Source: an uncultured bacterium (GTDB taxonomy: Bacteria; Krumholzibacteriota; Krumholzibacteriia; LZORAL124-64-63). From it: DNA of 64,000 nt. Position 1 is the first letter of the stretch. The number at the start of each line of letters is the position of its first letter. This document shows positions 36,283 to 45,956 of the stretch, one piece after another. Under the pieces are notes generated by a model that was given only the letters and a program-made list of their open reading frames with translations, had not been told where the DNA came from and did no database searches. A program made the translations under genes and the position numbers. The stretch covers positions 186,001 to 250,000 of the forward strand of contig CAIWHK010000009.1 of assembly GCA_903912525.1 (NCBI GenBank), read 5' to 3'.

Positions 36283-36884
36283 GGCGTCTGCACCGAGGGG
36301 ACATGGGCGGCCGCCGGCAGGGGGCGCGCGGCGGGGCCGTCGCAGACTGCCCGGCCGGCGGCTGCCGCGGCGACCTGCTGTTCCAGCCAGGCCAGGTCCA
36401 GCGTCGCGTTGACACACATGCGATCCATGCCGGCCAGCGGTGCCAGCAGCGCCGGCACCTCGGGCACGCTGCGCAGCGCCTTGACCATGCGGTCGTGGCA
36501 CGCCGAGGCGATGATCACGTCGGGCTTGAGGGTGCGCGCCATCTCGAAGGCGATGTGGCTGCGGAAGGCGACGAGCGCCTCGACATCGTGACGGCGGCAG
36601 ATCTGGGCGACATCACCGAGCGGGCAGCCCATGCAGGCCAGGCACTCGTCGAGGCCGTGCTGCACGTCGACGTGGCAGCCTGTCTTCTTGACGCAGCGCG
36701 GCATGATCAGCAGCGCGCGGCGCGCCGGGGCCTTCGCGAGGTGACGCGCAACACGGCGGTTCTGGCGCCGCGCCAGCCACGCGATGAACGCTTCTTCCCC
36801 GCGCCCGAACGGCCGCAGCGCCCGGCGGGCGGTGTTCACGGCCCACACGTACCAGCGATGGCGCCACGGCGAGCGGAAGCTCAT
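36279..36884 (-). CDS. DUF116 protein with Cys-rich cluster-like motifs
   Basis: 201 residues from ATG 36884. The first 70 residues are basic. The conserved part has MPRCVKKTGC, LDECLACMGCPLGDVAQIC and IIASACHDRM, a Cys pattern that suggests an iron-sulfur cluster. DUF116 proteins have no established function. It sits between an rRNA/tRNA methyltransferase-like gene and a UbiA gene, overlapping each by four bases. That points to a tightly coupled three-gene operon. Confidence 0.85.
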   Translation of the reverse strand: MSFRSPWRHRWYVWAVNTARRALRPFGRGEEAFIAWLARRQNRRVARHLAKAPARRALLIMPRCVKKTGCHVDVQHGLDECLACMGCPLGDVAQICRRHDVEALVAFRSHIAFEMARTLKPDVIIASACHDRMVKALRSVPEVPALLAPLAGMDRMCVNATLDLAWLEQQVAAAAAGRAVCDGPAARPLPAAAHVPSVQTP

Positions 36885-37438
36885 GCGCCGCCCCCCAGCC
36901 GATGCGCCGCCCACCGGCGGCGCACCTGATAGGCCAGCACGCCGAAGCTCACCGCGACGTTCAGCGAACGCTTGGCGCCGAACATCGGGATCTCGACCAC
37001 CAGGTCGGCCAGTTCCAGCAGCGCCGGCGCGACGCCGTTCACTTCATGCCCCACGACGAAGCAATGGGGGAACGGCAGGTCGGCCGCCTCCCAGTCAACG
37101 GCGCCGGGGGCCTGCTCGAGGACCACCAGCGGGATGCCGTCGGCGCGCAAGCGACGCGCGCACTCCGCAGCGTCGGGCCAGTAGTCCCACGGCACGGTCT
37201 GCGTGGCGCCGAGCGCGGTCTTTTCGATATCCGGCCGCGGGGGCGTGGCAGTGACGCCCGTCAGGTAGAGCCCGGCCAGCCCGGCAGCGTCCGCGGTGCG
37301 GAACATCGAACCGACATTCCAGGCGCTGCGGACGTTGTCCAGGAGGGCATACGCCGGCAGGCGGCCCTCGGGCAGCGAGCCGCGGCGGGGCGGGGGGCCG
37401 GCGGCGGCGGCGGCGTGGGTGGGATCTAGGGCGCTCAT
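36881..37438 (-). CDS. SpoU/TrmH-family RNA 2'-O-methyltransferase
   Basis: 185 residues from ATG 37438 (ATG 37447 is also possible). The SPOUT knot motifs are seen: LLDNVRSAWNVGSMFRTADAAG (N and R of motif 1, residues 32-53), then FVVGHEVNGVAPALLELAD (motif 2), then EIPMFGAKRSLNVAVSFGVLAYQ (motif 3). It should methylate a ribose in tRNA or rRNA using SAM. There is no extra substrate-recognition domain beyond a short Ala/Pro-rich start. First gene of the leftward operon. Confidence 0.9.
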   Translation of the reverse strand: MSALDPTHAAAAAGPPPRRGSLPEGRLPAYALLDNVRSAWNVGSMFRTADAAGLAGLYLTGVTATPPRPDIEKTALGATQTVPWDYWPDAAECARRLRADGIPLVVLEQAPGAVDWEAADLPFPHCFVVGHEVNGVAPALLELADLVVEIPMFGAKRSLNVAVSFGVLAYQVRRRWAAHRLGGGA

Positions 37439-37591
37439 GGACCCCATACTGGCCCAGAAAGGGCCGATTGGCAACCGTCCGGCGCTGTTTCCCTGCACCA
37501 TCGACGTGGCGCTAAACCCCATTGGGCAAATGTCGATATCCACTTTCGGACAGGGTAATCGCCAGCAACCGGATCGGGGCAGTGCGCCTAA

Positions 37592-39001
37592 ATGAAGCGA
37601 CAGACCGTCAGCTTGTGCGTCATCGCGCGTGACGAGGAAGCCACCATCGGCATGGCCATCAAGTCGGTGCTGGCGCTCGTCCACGAGATCGTCGTCGTCG
37701 ACACCGGGTCGCGCGACAATACGCGGATCATCGCCGAGGGCTATGGCGCCCGCGTCGTGGACGTGGCCTGGTCCGACGATTTCGCGGCCGCGCGCAACGC
37801 CGCGCTGGCCGAGGCGCACGGCGACTGGATCCTGTTCCTGGACGCCGACGAGATCCTGCAGCCCATCCGCCCGGTCGAGTTCCAGCGCCTGCTCAACGAT
37901 CCCGGCGCCGCGGCGTACCGCCTGCGGATGATCTCGGCGCAGCCCGGGGATGCCGACCAGGTCGAGGGCCGCGTGCGCCTGTTCCGGCACCTGCCGGAAG
38001 TCCACTACCGGTACCCGATCTTCGAGCGCGTGACCCCGGCGCTGAACGACTGGTGCGCGCGCAGCGGCCAGGGCATCTTCGACTGCGAACTGGCAGTCAT
38101 GCACGACGGCTGCGACGCCGACCGCCGCGCGCGGGCGCGCGAGCGCAACCTCCGCATCCTGCGCAAGGCGATCTCCGCCCATCCGGACGAGCCTTACTTC
38201 CACTACCGCCTGGCCTGCGAGTCGCTGTCGCGCCTCGATGACGAGATCCTGCCGGTGGCCGGCCTGGAGTCCGCCATCGGCCACCTGCATTCGGCCTGGC
38301 AGAAGGCGTTGTGGCTGGACTCCGACTACCGCCGCACCCTGCCGTGGCTGGCCGACCTCAGTGCGCGGACGGCTGCCGGCCTGCTGGCGCTCGACCGCGT
38401 GCAGGAGGCCTGGACCGTCGTCAACAGCGCGCGCACCGTCTTCCCGGACCACCCGCTGGTGTTGCTGCAATCGGTCGCCGTTTCGTGCCGCCTGCTCGAG
38501 GAGGCGGGCGAGCAGTGGGTCGGCGCTTCGGCCGCGGCGCTCGTGTCCGGCATCCGCGACGACCTGGCGCAGATCCGCGAGGGACGCACGAGCACCTACG
38601 GCGCCGCTCTGGACAGTCGCGTGCGGGACCTGTATCCTCTGCGCTACCTGGGTGAACTGGCGCTGCTCGAAGGGCGTGTCAGCGATGCCGTCGGGCTGTT
38701 CGAGCAGGCGCTGAACCTCGATCCGTCCTATTCGTTCGGCTGGCTGGGCATGGCCGAATGTTCGCGGTTCGCGGGCGACCGCAAGCGCGCGCTCAAGCTG
38801 TACCTGCGCACGGTCACGGAGAACCCGGGCAACCATCGCGCCTGGCTGCGGGGCTGCGACCTGATGCACGAGATGGACTTCCACGACAACGCCGTCAGTT
38901 GGTGGCGCGAGGTCGAGGAGCGGTTCCCCGAGCATCCGGCCGTGCGCTCGGCCCGCACCCAGGTCACCTCTGGAATCGTCCCGGAGCCGCAGCCCGCCTG
39001 A
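37592..39001 (+). CDS. Family 2 glycosyltransferase with C-terminal TPR repeats
   Basis: 469 residues. Residues 1-200 are a GT-A domain: VSLCVIARDEEATIGMAI, IVVVDTGSRDNT and DWILFLDADE with the DxD metal site. The second half is helical with TPR-like units (LGELALLEGRVSDAVGLFEQALNLDPSY then GWLGMAECSRFAGDRKRAL). This SunS-like layout occurs in transferases that modify proteins or build surface glycans. The acceptor is unknown. The 5'-nucleotidase gene follows after 71 bases. Confidence 0.88.
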   Translation: MKRQTVSLCVIARDEEATIGMAIKSVLALVHEIVVVDTGSRDNTRIIAEGYGARVVDVAWSDDFAAARNAALAEAHGDWILFLDADEILQPIRPVEFQRLLNDPGAAAYRLRMISAQPGDADQVEGRVRLFRHLPEVHYRYPIFERVTPALNDWCARSGQGIFDCELAVMHDGCDADRRARARERNLRILRKAISAHPDEPYFHYRLACESLSRLDDEILPVAGLESAIGHLHSAWQKALWLDSDYRRTLPWLADLSARTAAGLLALDRVQEAWTVVNSARTVFPDHPLVLLQSVAVSCRLLEEAGEQWVGASAAALVSGIRDDLAQIREGRTSTYGAALDSRVRDLYPLRYLGELALLEGRVSDAVGLFEQALNLDPSYSFGWLGMAECSRFAGDRKRALKLYLRTVTENPGNHRAWLRGCDLMHEMDFHDNAVSWWREVEERFPEHPAVRSARTQVTSGIVPEPQPA

Positions 39002-39072
39002 CCGGGCCCACGGGCCCGGGCTCATGCTCGGGTCCCGCAGGCGGTCTTCCCGCCGTGCCTGGAGTCTTCACC

Positions 39073-40503
39073 ATGACCGAAGCCGACCAGCCCGGCGCCG
39101 CCGGAACTGTCCTGTTTCCGGGAGAGTTGCCGCCGCGCCGCCGCATCTTCACCAACCGCAACCTGCGGATGGGGTCGATCACCGCCATCGGTTTCGACAT
39201 GGACCACACGCTGGCCATCTACAACGTCGAGAATTTCAGCCGGTTGTGCTTCGACATGGCGCTCGAGCGCCTGGTCGCCGACCGCGCCTATCCCGAGTCC
39301 ATCCTGGCGATGCCCTGGCACCCGGACGCGGCCATCCGCGGCCTGGTCGTGGACAAGAAGCTGGGGAACCTGCTGAAGATCGACGGCCACGGTCACATCA
39401 CGCGCGCGCGCCATGGCACGTCGTTCCTGGACCGCGACCAGCGACGCGGTGCCTACCCGCGTGGCCGCACGCGCATCGGCACGCCGCGCTACCGCGTCTT
39501 CGACACGCTGTTCGACCTGCCCGAGGGTAGTCTCTACACGGCGCTGGTGGAACTGGCCGCGCGCGGCGAGGTGCCGCTGCACGTGTCGTTCCGCCGCCTG
39601 TACGACGACATCCGCGAAACGGTGGACACGCTGCATGCCGACGGCACCCTGAAGGCGCGCATCATCGCCGACCTCGGCAGCTACTTCATTCGCGACCCTG
39701 ACCTTGTGCCGACACTCGGGCGCTTCCGGGCCGCCGGCAAGCGGCTGTTCCTGCTGACCAACAGCGAGGTCGAGTACACCGGCGCCGTCATGCAGCACCT
39801 GGTCGGCGGCGAGCCCGGTGCCTGGGAGGGTCTCTTCGACGAGATCGTCTGCACGGCGGGCAAGCCCGGTTTCTTCCTTGAACGCGGCCCGGGCCGGGCC
39901 GTCGAGCCGGGAGAATGCGCGCTGCTGCCGAACCACCGCGGCTGCGCCTACGTCGGCGGCGACTGCTTCTTCCTGGAGCGGCTGCTGGAAGCCAGCGGCG
40001 ACGGCATCCTCTACTTCGGTGACCACACCTACGGCGACATCCTGCGCAGCAAGAAGAGCGTGGGTTGGCGCACGGCGATGATCGTGCCCGAAATCGAGAC
40101 CGAGGTGGCCAACCTGACCCCGCTGCGGGGCGCCTGGCAGGAACTCAACGCGCTCGAGGAGCAACTGGAGGACCTGGTCGAGGCGCGGGACCTGCTTCGC
40201 GACCGCGAACGCGAGCAGGGAACGGACGAAACAGAGGCGCTGGCCCGGCTGGAGAAGCGGTTGGGCGACGCCCTGGGCCGCCGGGCGCGCCTGCAACGCC
40301 AGCTGCGGGCGGCCTTCAACCCCCACTGGGAGTCGCTTTTCCGCGAAGGCCGGGCCGCCAGCCGCTTCGGGCGGCAGATCACGGAATTCGCTTGTATCTA
40401 TACGAGCAGGGTGTCTAATTTTCTCGGCTATCCCGCCGACAAGTTCTTCTCGCGGCCCCTCGAAGTGCTTCCGCACGAGCGTTGGGCCTTGCCGGAATCC
40501 TGA
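39073..40503 (+). CDS. HAD-type 5'-nucleotidase (cytosolic purine nucleotidase, NT5C2-like)
   Basis: 476 residues from ATG 39073. HAD motif I is IGFDMDHTLAIYN near residues 39-51. Motif II is LFLLTNSEVEYTGAVM, and motif IV is ILYFGDHTYGDILRSKKSVGW. This is the pattern of the IMP/GMP-specific 5'-nucleotidase family better known from eukaryotes. A coiled-coil region follows (LNALEEQLEDLVEARDLL and later). It should dephosphorylate purine nucleotides in the cytoplasm. Confidence 0.88.
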   Translation: MTEADQPGAAGTVLFPGELPPRRRIFTNRNLRMGSITAIGFDMDHTLAIYNVENFSRLCFDMALERLVADRAYPESILAMPWHPDAAIRGLVVDKKLGNLLKIDGHGHITRARHGTSFLDRDQRRGAYPRGRTRIGTPRYRVFDTLFDLPEGSLYTALVELAARGEVPLHVSFRRLYDDIRETVDTLHADGTLKARIIADLGSYFIRDPDLVPTLGRFRAAGKRLFLLTNSEVEYTGAVMQHLVGGEPGAWEGLFDEIVCTAGKPGFFLERGPGRAVEPGECALLPNHRGCAYVGGDCFFLERLLEASGDGILYFGDHTYGDILRSKKSVGWRTAMIVPEIETEVANLTPLRGAWQELNALEEQLEDLVEARDLLRDREREQGTDETEALARLEKRLGDALGRRARLQRQLRAAFNPHWESLFREGRAASRFGRQITEFACIYTSRVSNFLGYPADKFFSRPLEVLPHERWALPES

Positions 40504-40536
40504 CCGGTCAGCCGGTCGTCGCCTGAGGAGTCGCGC

Positions 40537-41613
40537 ATGCTGGGTCCCAAGACCGTGCTGGTGGTCGGCACCGGCACCATCGGCGAGCCGCTGCTGGGCC
40601 TGCTCTGCAATTTCAAGGGGCAGTTGGGCATCGACGAGGTGCTCTTCCACAAGCGCACGCCGCTCTTGTCGGACCGCTCGAAGGTGCAGGACCTGATCCG
40701 CCGCGGCGCCCGCCTGGTCACCGACAAGGACCGTGTCGACGGTTTCACGAAGATGGGGCTGCCGGTCGAGATCACGACCGACGAGGCGCTCGAGGCCGCC
40801 CGCGTGGTGGTCGACTGCACGCCCAGCGGCAACGCGATGAAGGAGCGCTGGTACCAGCAGTACGAGCAGAGTACCGACGTCTTCATCGCGCAGGGCTCGG
40901 AGTTCGGCTTCGGCAAGCCCTATGCCCGCGGCATCAACGACGACACGCTGAAGGTGGGCCGCGACAAGTACCTGCAGGTGGTCAGTTGCAACACCCACAA
41001 CATGTCGGTGCTGATCAAGACGTTCGGCCTGGCCGACATCGGGCCGGAAAACCTGGTCGAGGGCCGCTTCATCTGCATGCGGCGGGCCAACGACATCAGC
41101 CAGGACGCCGGCTTCGTGGCCAGTCCCCAGGTGGGCGCGCACAAGGACCAGCGCTTCGGCACGCACCATGCGCGCGACGCCTGGCACCTGTACCAGACGA
41201 TGGGCTCGGCCTACGACCTGAACCTGTTCAGCAGCGCGATGAAGCTCAACAGCCAGCTGATGCACATCATCCAGTACAGCCTGAAGGTGCGCACGCCGGT
41301 CACGCGCGACGAACTGGTCGGCCGCCTCGAGGCCGACGACCGCATCGCGTTGACCTACAAGACGACGGCCAACAGCGTCTTCTCGTTCGGCCGCGACCAC
41401 GGGTTCTGCGGGCGCATCCTCAACCAGTCCGTGATCCCCGTCGACACGCTGCACGTGTCGTCGGACGGCACGCAGATCACCGGCTATGCGTTCACGCCGC
41501 AGGACGGCAACAGCCTGCTCAGTTCGGTGGCGGCGGTGGTGTGGGGGCTGTACCCGGAGACGTACGACCGCATCGTGCAGTGCCTGAAGCCCTACTTCTT
41601 CCAGGAAGTCTGA
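40537..41613 (+). CDS. Type II glyceraldehyde-3-phosphate dehydrogenase-like protein
   Basis: 358 residues. The Rossmann motif VGTGTIGEPLLGLL is at the N-terminus. The catalytic Cys is probably that of VVSCNTHNMSVLIKTF (about residues 147-162), and VVVDCTPSGNAMKE is also typical of the archaeal type II group. The C-terminal region differs from classical GapA. It may be a phosphorylating GAPDH or a related aldehyde or semialdehyde dehydrogenase. It follows the nucleotidase gene after 33 bases and may share its transcript. Confidence 0.72.
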   Translation: MLGPKTVLVVGTGTIGEPLLGLLCNFKGQLGIDEVLFHKRTPLLSDRSKVQDLIRRGARLVTDKDRVDGFTKMGLPVEITTDEALEAARVVVDCTPSGNAMKERWYQQYEQSTDVFIAQGSEFGFGKPYARGINDDTLKVGRDKYLQVVSCNTHNMSVLIKTFGLADIGPENLVEGRFICMRRANDISQDAGFVASPQVGAHKDQRFGTHHARDAWHLYQTMGSAYDLNLFSSAMKLNSQLMHIIQYSLKVRTPVTRDELVGRLEADDRIALTYKTTANSVFSFGRDHGFCGRILNQSVIPVDTLHVSSDGTQITGYAFTPQDGNSLLSSVAAVVWGLYPETYDRIVQCLKPYFFQEV

Positions 41614-41668
41614 TCCGCAGGCACGCGTCAGCTCCGCAAATACAAGTGAACCGCGCCGGGCGTCCCGA

Positions 41669-43156
41669 TCAGGACCCCGGCGTGCTCACGCCCAGTTCCT
41701 TCCTCAGCAAGGCCGTCTGCGCCAGGATGGGCAGGTCGGGATCGGCCTTCGCGAGCGCCTGTTCCAGTGCCTGCAATGCCGCGATCGCGGCCTCCTGTTC
41801 GCCGAGTTCGCGATGGCAGCGCGCCTTCAGCAGCAACGCGTCCGGCTGCCGCGGGTTGATGGCCAGCATGGGGTCGAGTTCCGCCAGCGCCTCGCGCGGC
41901 TTGCCCTGGGCGTGCAGCGCGGCGGCCAGGCGGTACTGCAGGTAGAACAACTCGTGGCGCGGGGCCCCCGGCGCCAGGATGCGCAGCGCCGAGCCCCAGG
42001 CCGCGGCGGCGCGCGGCGAATCGCCGGCCAGATCGGCGGCAATCCCCTCGAACTGCTTGCCCGTGCTCTCGACGCCCTGCCGGGCCTTCTCGTAGCGTTT
42101 GTAGGTGTCGTCGGCGCGCATCGCAGCCAGGGCCGAATCGATGACCGCCTGGGCCGCGGGCGTGCGCCCGAGGTAGGCCAGCCGCACGGCGCGGTAGATG
42201 GCCGCGGCATCCTGGTCGGGGTAGTGCGCGACGAAGCGGGCCGTGGACTGCGCCAGTTCCTCCTGCAGCCCTGCGCGCAGGTAGCTTGAGATGATCTCGC
42301 GGTCGACGCGCACCTCGAGCTCGGAACCCGCGACCTGGCCGCGCAGTTTCTCGAGGATGTCCAGGCCACGCCTGAGCTCGCCCCTTGCCAGGTAGACCTT
42401 TCCGAGGTTGATCAGCGAGTGGTAGAAGTCGCTCTGCATCGTCACCGACTTGACGAATTCGGCCTCGGCTTCCTCGTAGCGGCCGAGCGCCATGTAGACC
42501 TCGCCCAGCGAGTCGTGCGGGTTGGCCAGGTCGGGCGCAAGGAACGCGTACTTCTGCATGTACTCGATCGCCTGCTCGTAGTTGCCGCGGTTGAGCTCCA
42601 TGTAGCCGAGCTGGTTGTAGCTGTTGGCGTAGTTGGGATCCTTCGCCAGGATGCGCAGCCAGGCCTTCTCGACCTCGTCCCGGTCCTGCGCCAGTTCGGC
42701 GCGCTCGGCCGCGGCCACCAGCATGTAGATGTTCTCGGGGTCGGTCACCTTGAGCGACTGGTACACCGAGTCGCGCATCACGTAGTACCGCGAGCCGTTC
42801 ACCGAGCCGAGGCGCAGCTGCGCCAGCAGGCGGCGGTGGTCGTCCTTCACCGCGGCGGTCAGGCTGTCCGCGCGCGCCAGTTCGTGCTTGAGGTTCTGGC
42901 GTTCGCCCAATTGGGCAAAAGCAAGCGTGCGCGAAATGGAGGCCTCGGCCAGCGCCGGGTCGGCCTGCAGGGCCTGGCCCAGCTTCTGGACAGCGGCGCG
43001 CAGCCGGAAGGCGTGCAGGTCGGCGGTGCCCTCGTCGCACAGGCGCACGGCCTCGGGGTTGTGCGAGGCGCCGCCGTGGTTGCGCGAGCCGGTCGCCATG
43101 ACGCCGAACGCGATCAGGGCGACGCCGGCCACCAGCGCGATGATGATCCACTTCAA
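41669..43156 (-). CDS. TPR-repeat protein with N-terminal membrane anchor
   Basis: 495 residues. One membrane segment at residues 3-22 (WIIIALVAGVALIAFGVMA) anchors a long helical part. TPR units are clear in the middle: DPNYANSYNQLGYMELNRGNYEQAIEYM, PHDSLGEVYMALGRYEEAEAEFVKSV and SLINLGKVYLARGELRRGLDIL. A further set lies at the C-terminus (HAQGKPREALAELDPML). It probably faces the periplasm as a scaffold. The start overlaps the stop of the phosphatase gene by four bases, so the two likely work together. Confidence 0.87.
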   Translation of the reverse strand: MKWIIIALVAGVALIAFGVMATGSRNHGGASHNPEAVRLCDEGTADLHAFRLRAAVQKLGQALQADPALAEASISRTLAFAQLGERQNLKHELARADSLTAAVKDDHRRLLAQLRLGSVNGSRYYVMRDSVYQSLKVTDPENIYMLVAAAERAELAQDRDEVEKAWLRILAKDPNYANSYNQLGYMELNRGNYEQAIEYMQKYAFLAPDLANPHDSLGEVYMALGRYEEAEAEFVKSVTMQSDFYHSLINLGKVYLARGELRRGLDILEKLRGQVAGSELEVRVDREIISSYLRAGLQEELAQSTARFVAHYPDQDAAAIYRAVRLAYLGRTPAAQAVIDSALAAMRADDTYKRYEKARQGVESTGKQFEGIAADLAGDSPRAAAAWGSALRILAPGAPRHELFYLQYRLAAALHAQGKPREALAELDPMLAINPRQPDALLLKARCHRELGEQEAAIAALQALEQALAKADPDLPILAQTALLRKELGVSTPGS

Positions 43157-45765
43157 GACATTGCCTCCACGGTCGTGATCTTCAGGCCGAGCATCGTGAT
43201 GTCGTCATCGGCGTCGTCGCGGCCGCGGAAGCGGCGCAGGTCGCCGGTGATGGTGGCGAAGATGTCCGCCAGCAGGTGGGCCCGCTCGCTGTAGAGCAGG
43301 TCACCCAGGCGCGTCTCGCCGAAATCCTCGTCGCCGTCGGGTCCCTTCGTCTCGGTGACGCCGTCGGTGTACATGAACAGCAGGTCGCCGTCCTCGAGCG
43401 TCGCGTGGCCCTCGTCGTAGGTGCCGAAGTCGAAGGCGCCCAGCGGCAGGCCGCCCTGTTCCAGCAACTCGCGGCGCCCGTCGGCGCGCACGATCAGCGG
43501 CGGGTTGTGCCCGCCGGAACTGTAGACCAGCTGGCGCGTGGCCGGGTCGTACATGGCCAGGAACAGCGTCGCGAAGTGCTGCGGGTCCGTGCTGGCGTGG
43601 ATCTGGCGATTGATGCGCTCGAGCAACAGGCCCGGCGAGTCGCACATATCGCACTGCGCGCGCAGGGCGGCCTGCAGGTTGGAGGCCAGGATGGAGGCCG
43701 GCACACCCTTGCCGCTGACGTCCGCGATCACGATCGCCAGCCGGCCGTCCTCGCGCTCGATGACGTCGTAGTAGTCGCCCGAGACCTGTTTGCTGGAGAT
43801 GTTGATGGCGTCGATCTCCATGCCGGCGGCCTGGGGCAGCCGGCGCGGCAGCAGGCGGGCCTGGATCTGGCGCGCCATCGCCATCTCTTCCTCGAGCTTC
43901 TGCTTGGTCGCCTCCTCGGCGTACAGGCGCGTGTTCTCGATCTGCAGCGCGGCCTGGCCGGCCACGATCGACAGCAGGCGCAGTTCGTGGAGCTGGTATT
44001 CACCGTCACCGGGCCGGCTGGGCAGGGCCAGGACGCCCACCAGGCGTCCCTGCAGCACCATCGGGATCAGCAACTGGATGCCGGCCTCGGCGAGAGCGTG
44101 CTGCTCGTTCAGGCGCTGCTGCAGCTCGACCTGCTCGCGGGTGATGGCCTGCCGGCCGATGGCCTGCTCGGCGCCCGGCGCGTCGGTCCACAGGGGTTCG
44201 CCGCGCTGGACCAGCTGCGGCGCCACGCCGGCCAGCGACAGCTTCTCCGGGTAACGGGCCCGCGGCGCGGTCGGCTCGCTGTCGTCGTCCGGCCCTGTCG
44301 CCAGCGTGAGGCGCTGCCGCGTCAGCGCGGCCAGCGTGTAGGTGGCGCCGCCGCCGCCCGGCGGGGCCAGGTAGACGGCCAGGCTCGGCAGGTCCAGCAC
44401 CGCCTGCAGGCGCGCGCCCACCCAGCGCAGCATGGCCTCGCGCTGGATCAGGCGCGGGATCTCCTTGCTGAACTCCTCGATCAGCACCGCGAGGTTGTCG
44501 CGCGAACTGAAGAAGCGCGCGTCGAGCCCGCGCTGCAGTTGCCGGCGCACGGGCCACAGCCCCGCAGCCACGGCCAGCGCGGTGCCCGCGGCGGCCAGGG
44601 GCCCCGCGCCCGGCAACACCGTCAGCACCTTGCCGCCCAGCCACCAGGCGCCGCCCAGGAACCCGCCCCAGACCAGCGCCGAGAGCAGCGCGTAGGACAG
44701 GTTGCGCTTGAGCAGCACATCGATCTGCAACACCTGGTAGCGCGCCACGCAATAGCCGAACGAGATCGGGATGGCCGCCAGCGGCAGCGCGCCGAGCCGC
44801 GTGAGCCCGGTGCGGAACGAGAGTTCCTCCATGCCGATCTTGAAGATCAGGAACGGGATGACCGCTCCCAGCGTGCCGACGGTCAGGATGCGCACGCGGC
44901 GGCGCATCAGCGGGTCGCGGTAGCTGAAGTAGCCGTGCACCAGCGCCGCCAGGCCGCAGACGTAGAAAATGCCCAGGACGATCCAGCTGGCCGCGTGGAT
45001 GCGGGCGCCGTGCGAGCCCAGAAACTGGTCCACCGAAAAGCGGATGTAGAGAACCCAGGGCAGGATGTAGAGCAGCGGCACCAGGAACGGGTGGCGCGTC
45101 AGCGTCAGCTTCTTCGTCGGGAAGACAAGGAAGAAGTTGAGGAACACCGCCGGCAGCATGAAGCGTGCGAACGCGCCGAGGTTCTGCGTGATTAGGGCGC
45201 CGAGGAAGTAGGACGCGGCCTGCAGGTTCGTCATGAAGTACAATGCGAACAGCAGGCACAGTCCATAGAAGAGCGCGGCGGGGCGGTCATCGTGGCTGCG
45301 CAGGTAGACGGCGAAGCCGATCACCAGGTAGATGGCCGCCAGCACGACGTTGACGGCGTAGTCCTGCATGTCGACGCGCGTGGAGGTCAAAGGTACGGTG
45401 ACGGTGATCTGCCCGCCGTCGCGCCGGATCAGGTAGTTGACGTTCTCGCCGGGTTCATGGCGGCGCAGTTCGCGCGCGGCGCTCTGGGGCGAATCGACAA
45501 TGGACTTGCCGAGGCCGACGATGATGTCGCCCTGCTGGAGGGGCGTCGGCGGCCCGTTCGGGCGGTCGATGACATCCAGGACTTCGAGCTGGGGACGGCC
45601 GAGCAGCCAGACGGTGCCGTCGCTCGGGCGCGTGCGGGTGGCATCCCAGCCGCTGAACACGAGCGCCGCCACGGTCAGGAACCCCATCGCCAGGTGGGCC
45701 TGCCGTGAAAGCAGCAGCCTGGCAAGGCCGGACAGGGCTGGGGGCTGCTGCCGAAGAGGCGGCAT
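43153..45765 (-). CDS. Membrane PP2C/SpoIIE-type phosphatase with PDZ and GAF domains
   Basis: 870 residues from ATG 45765. One membrane segment (near 25-45) leads to a PDZ-like domain (TPLQQGDIIVGLGKSIVDSP), then about eight membrane segments to residue 470. A GAF domain spans about 500-640. A coiled linker (ATKQKLEEEMAMARQIQARLLP) leads to the PP2C domain with SGDYYDVI, AIVIADVSGKGVPASI and GDLLFMYTDGVTETK. It should dephosphorylate an anti-sigma-antagonist-type partner in response to a membrane or small-molecule signal. The partner gene is not visible here. Confidence 0.9.
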   Translation of the reverse strand: MPPLRQQPPALSGLARLLLSRQAHLAMGFLTVAALVFSGWDATRTRPSDGTVWLLGRPQLEVLDVIDRPNGPPTPLQQGDIIVGLGKSIVDSPQSAARELRRHEPGENVNYLIRRDGGQITVTVPLTSTRVDMQDYAVNVVLAAIYLVIGFAVYLRSHDDRPAALFYGLCLLFALYFMTNLQAASYFLGALITQNLGAFARFMLPAVFLNFFLVFPTKKLTLTRHPFLVPLLYILPWVLYIRFSVDQFLGSHGARIHAASWIVLGIFYVCGLAALVHGYFSYRDPLMRRRVRILTVGTLGAVIPFLIFKIGMEELSFRTGLTRLGALPLAAIPISFGYCVARYQVLQIDVLLKRNLSYALLSALVWGGFLGGAWWLGGKVLTVLPGAGPLAAAGTALAVAAGLWPVRRQLQRGLDARFFSSRDNLAVLIEEFSKEIPRLIQREAMLRWVGARLQAVLDLPSLAVYLAPPGGGGATYTLAALTRQRLTLATGPDDDSEPTAPRARYPEKLSLAGVAPQLVQRGEPLWTDAPGAEQAIGRQAITREQVELQQRLNEQHALAEAGIQLLIPMVLQGRLVGVLALPSRPGDGEYQLHELRLLSIVAGQAALQIENTRLYAEEATKQKLEEEMAMARQIQARLLPRRLPQAAGMEIDAINISSKQVSGDYYDVIEREDGRLAIVIADVSGKGVPASILASNLQAALRAQCDMCDSPGLLLERINRQIHASTDPQHFATLFLAMYDPATRQLVYSSGGHNPPLIVRADGRRELLEQGGLPLGAFDFGTYDEGHATLEDGDLLFMYTDGVTETKGPDGDEDFGETRLGDLLYSERAHLLADIFATITGDLRRFRGRDDADDDITMLGLKITTVEAMS

Positions 45766-45956
45766 GACGCTCCGGGGTTCGCGGGTCCGGGTGAACGGCG
45801 GCCGCGGCGATGAGGCCGGCTCCGAGCCGGCAGTATATCGTGGATGCCGGCCTGCGGCATCCGCCAAGCGCGGGGCTACCCGCAGCGTTGACAAGGTATT
45901 CGGCCGCACCATCGGCCGGCGAGGGTTAATGACGTTCGAGGCCCCCGGAGGGTTGC

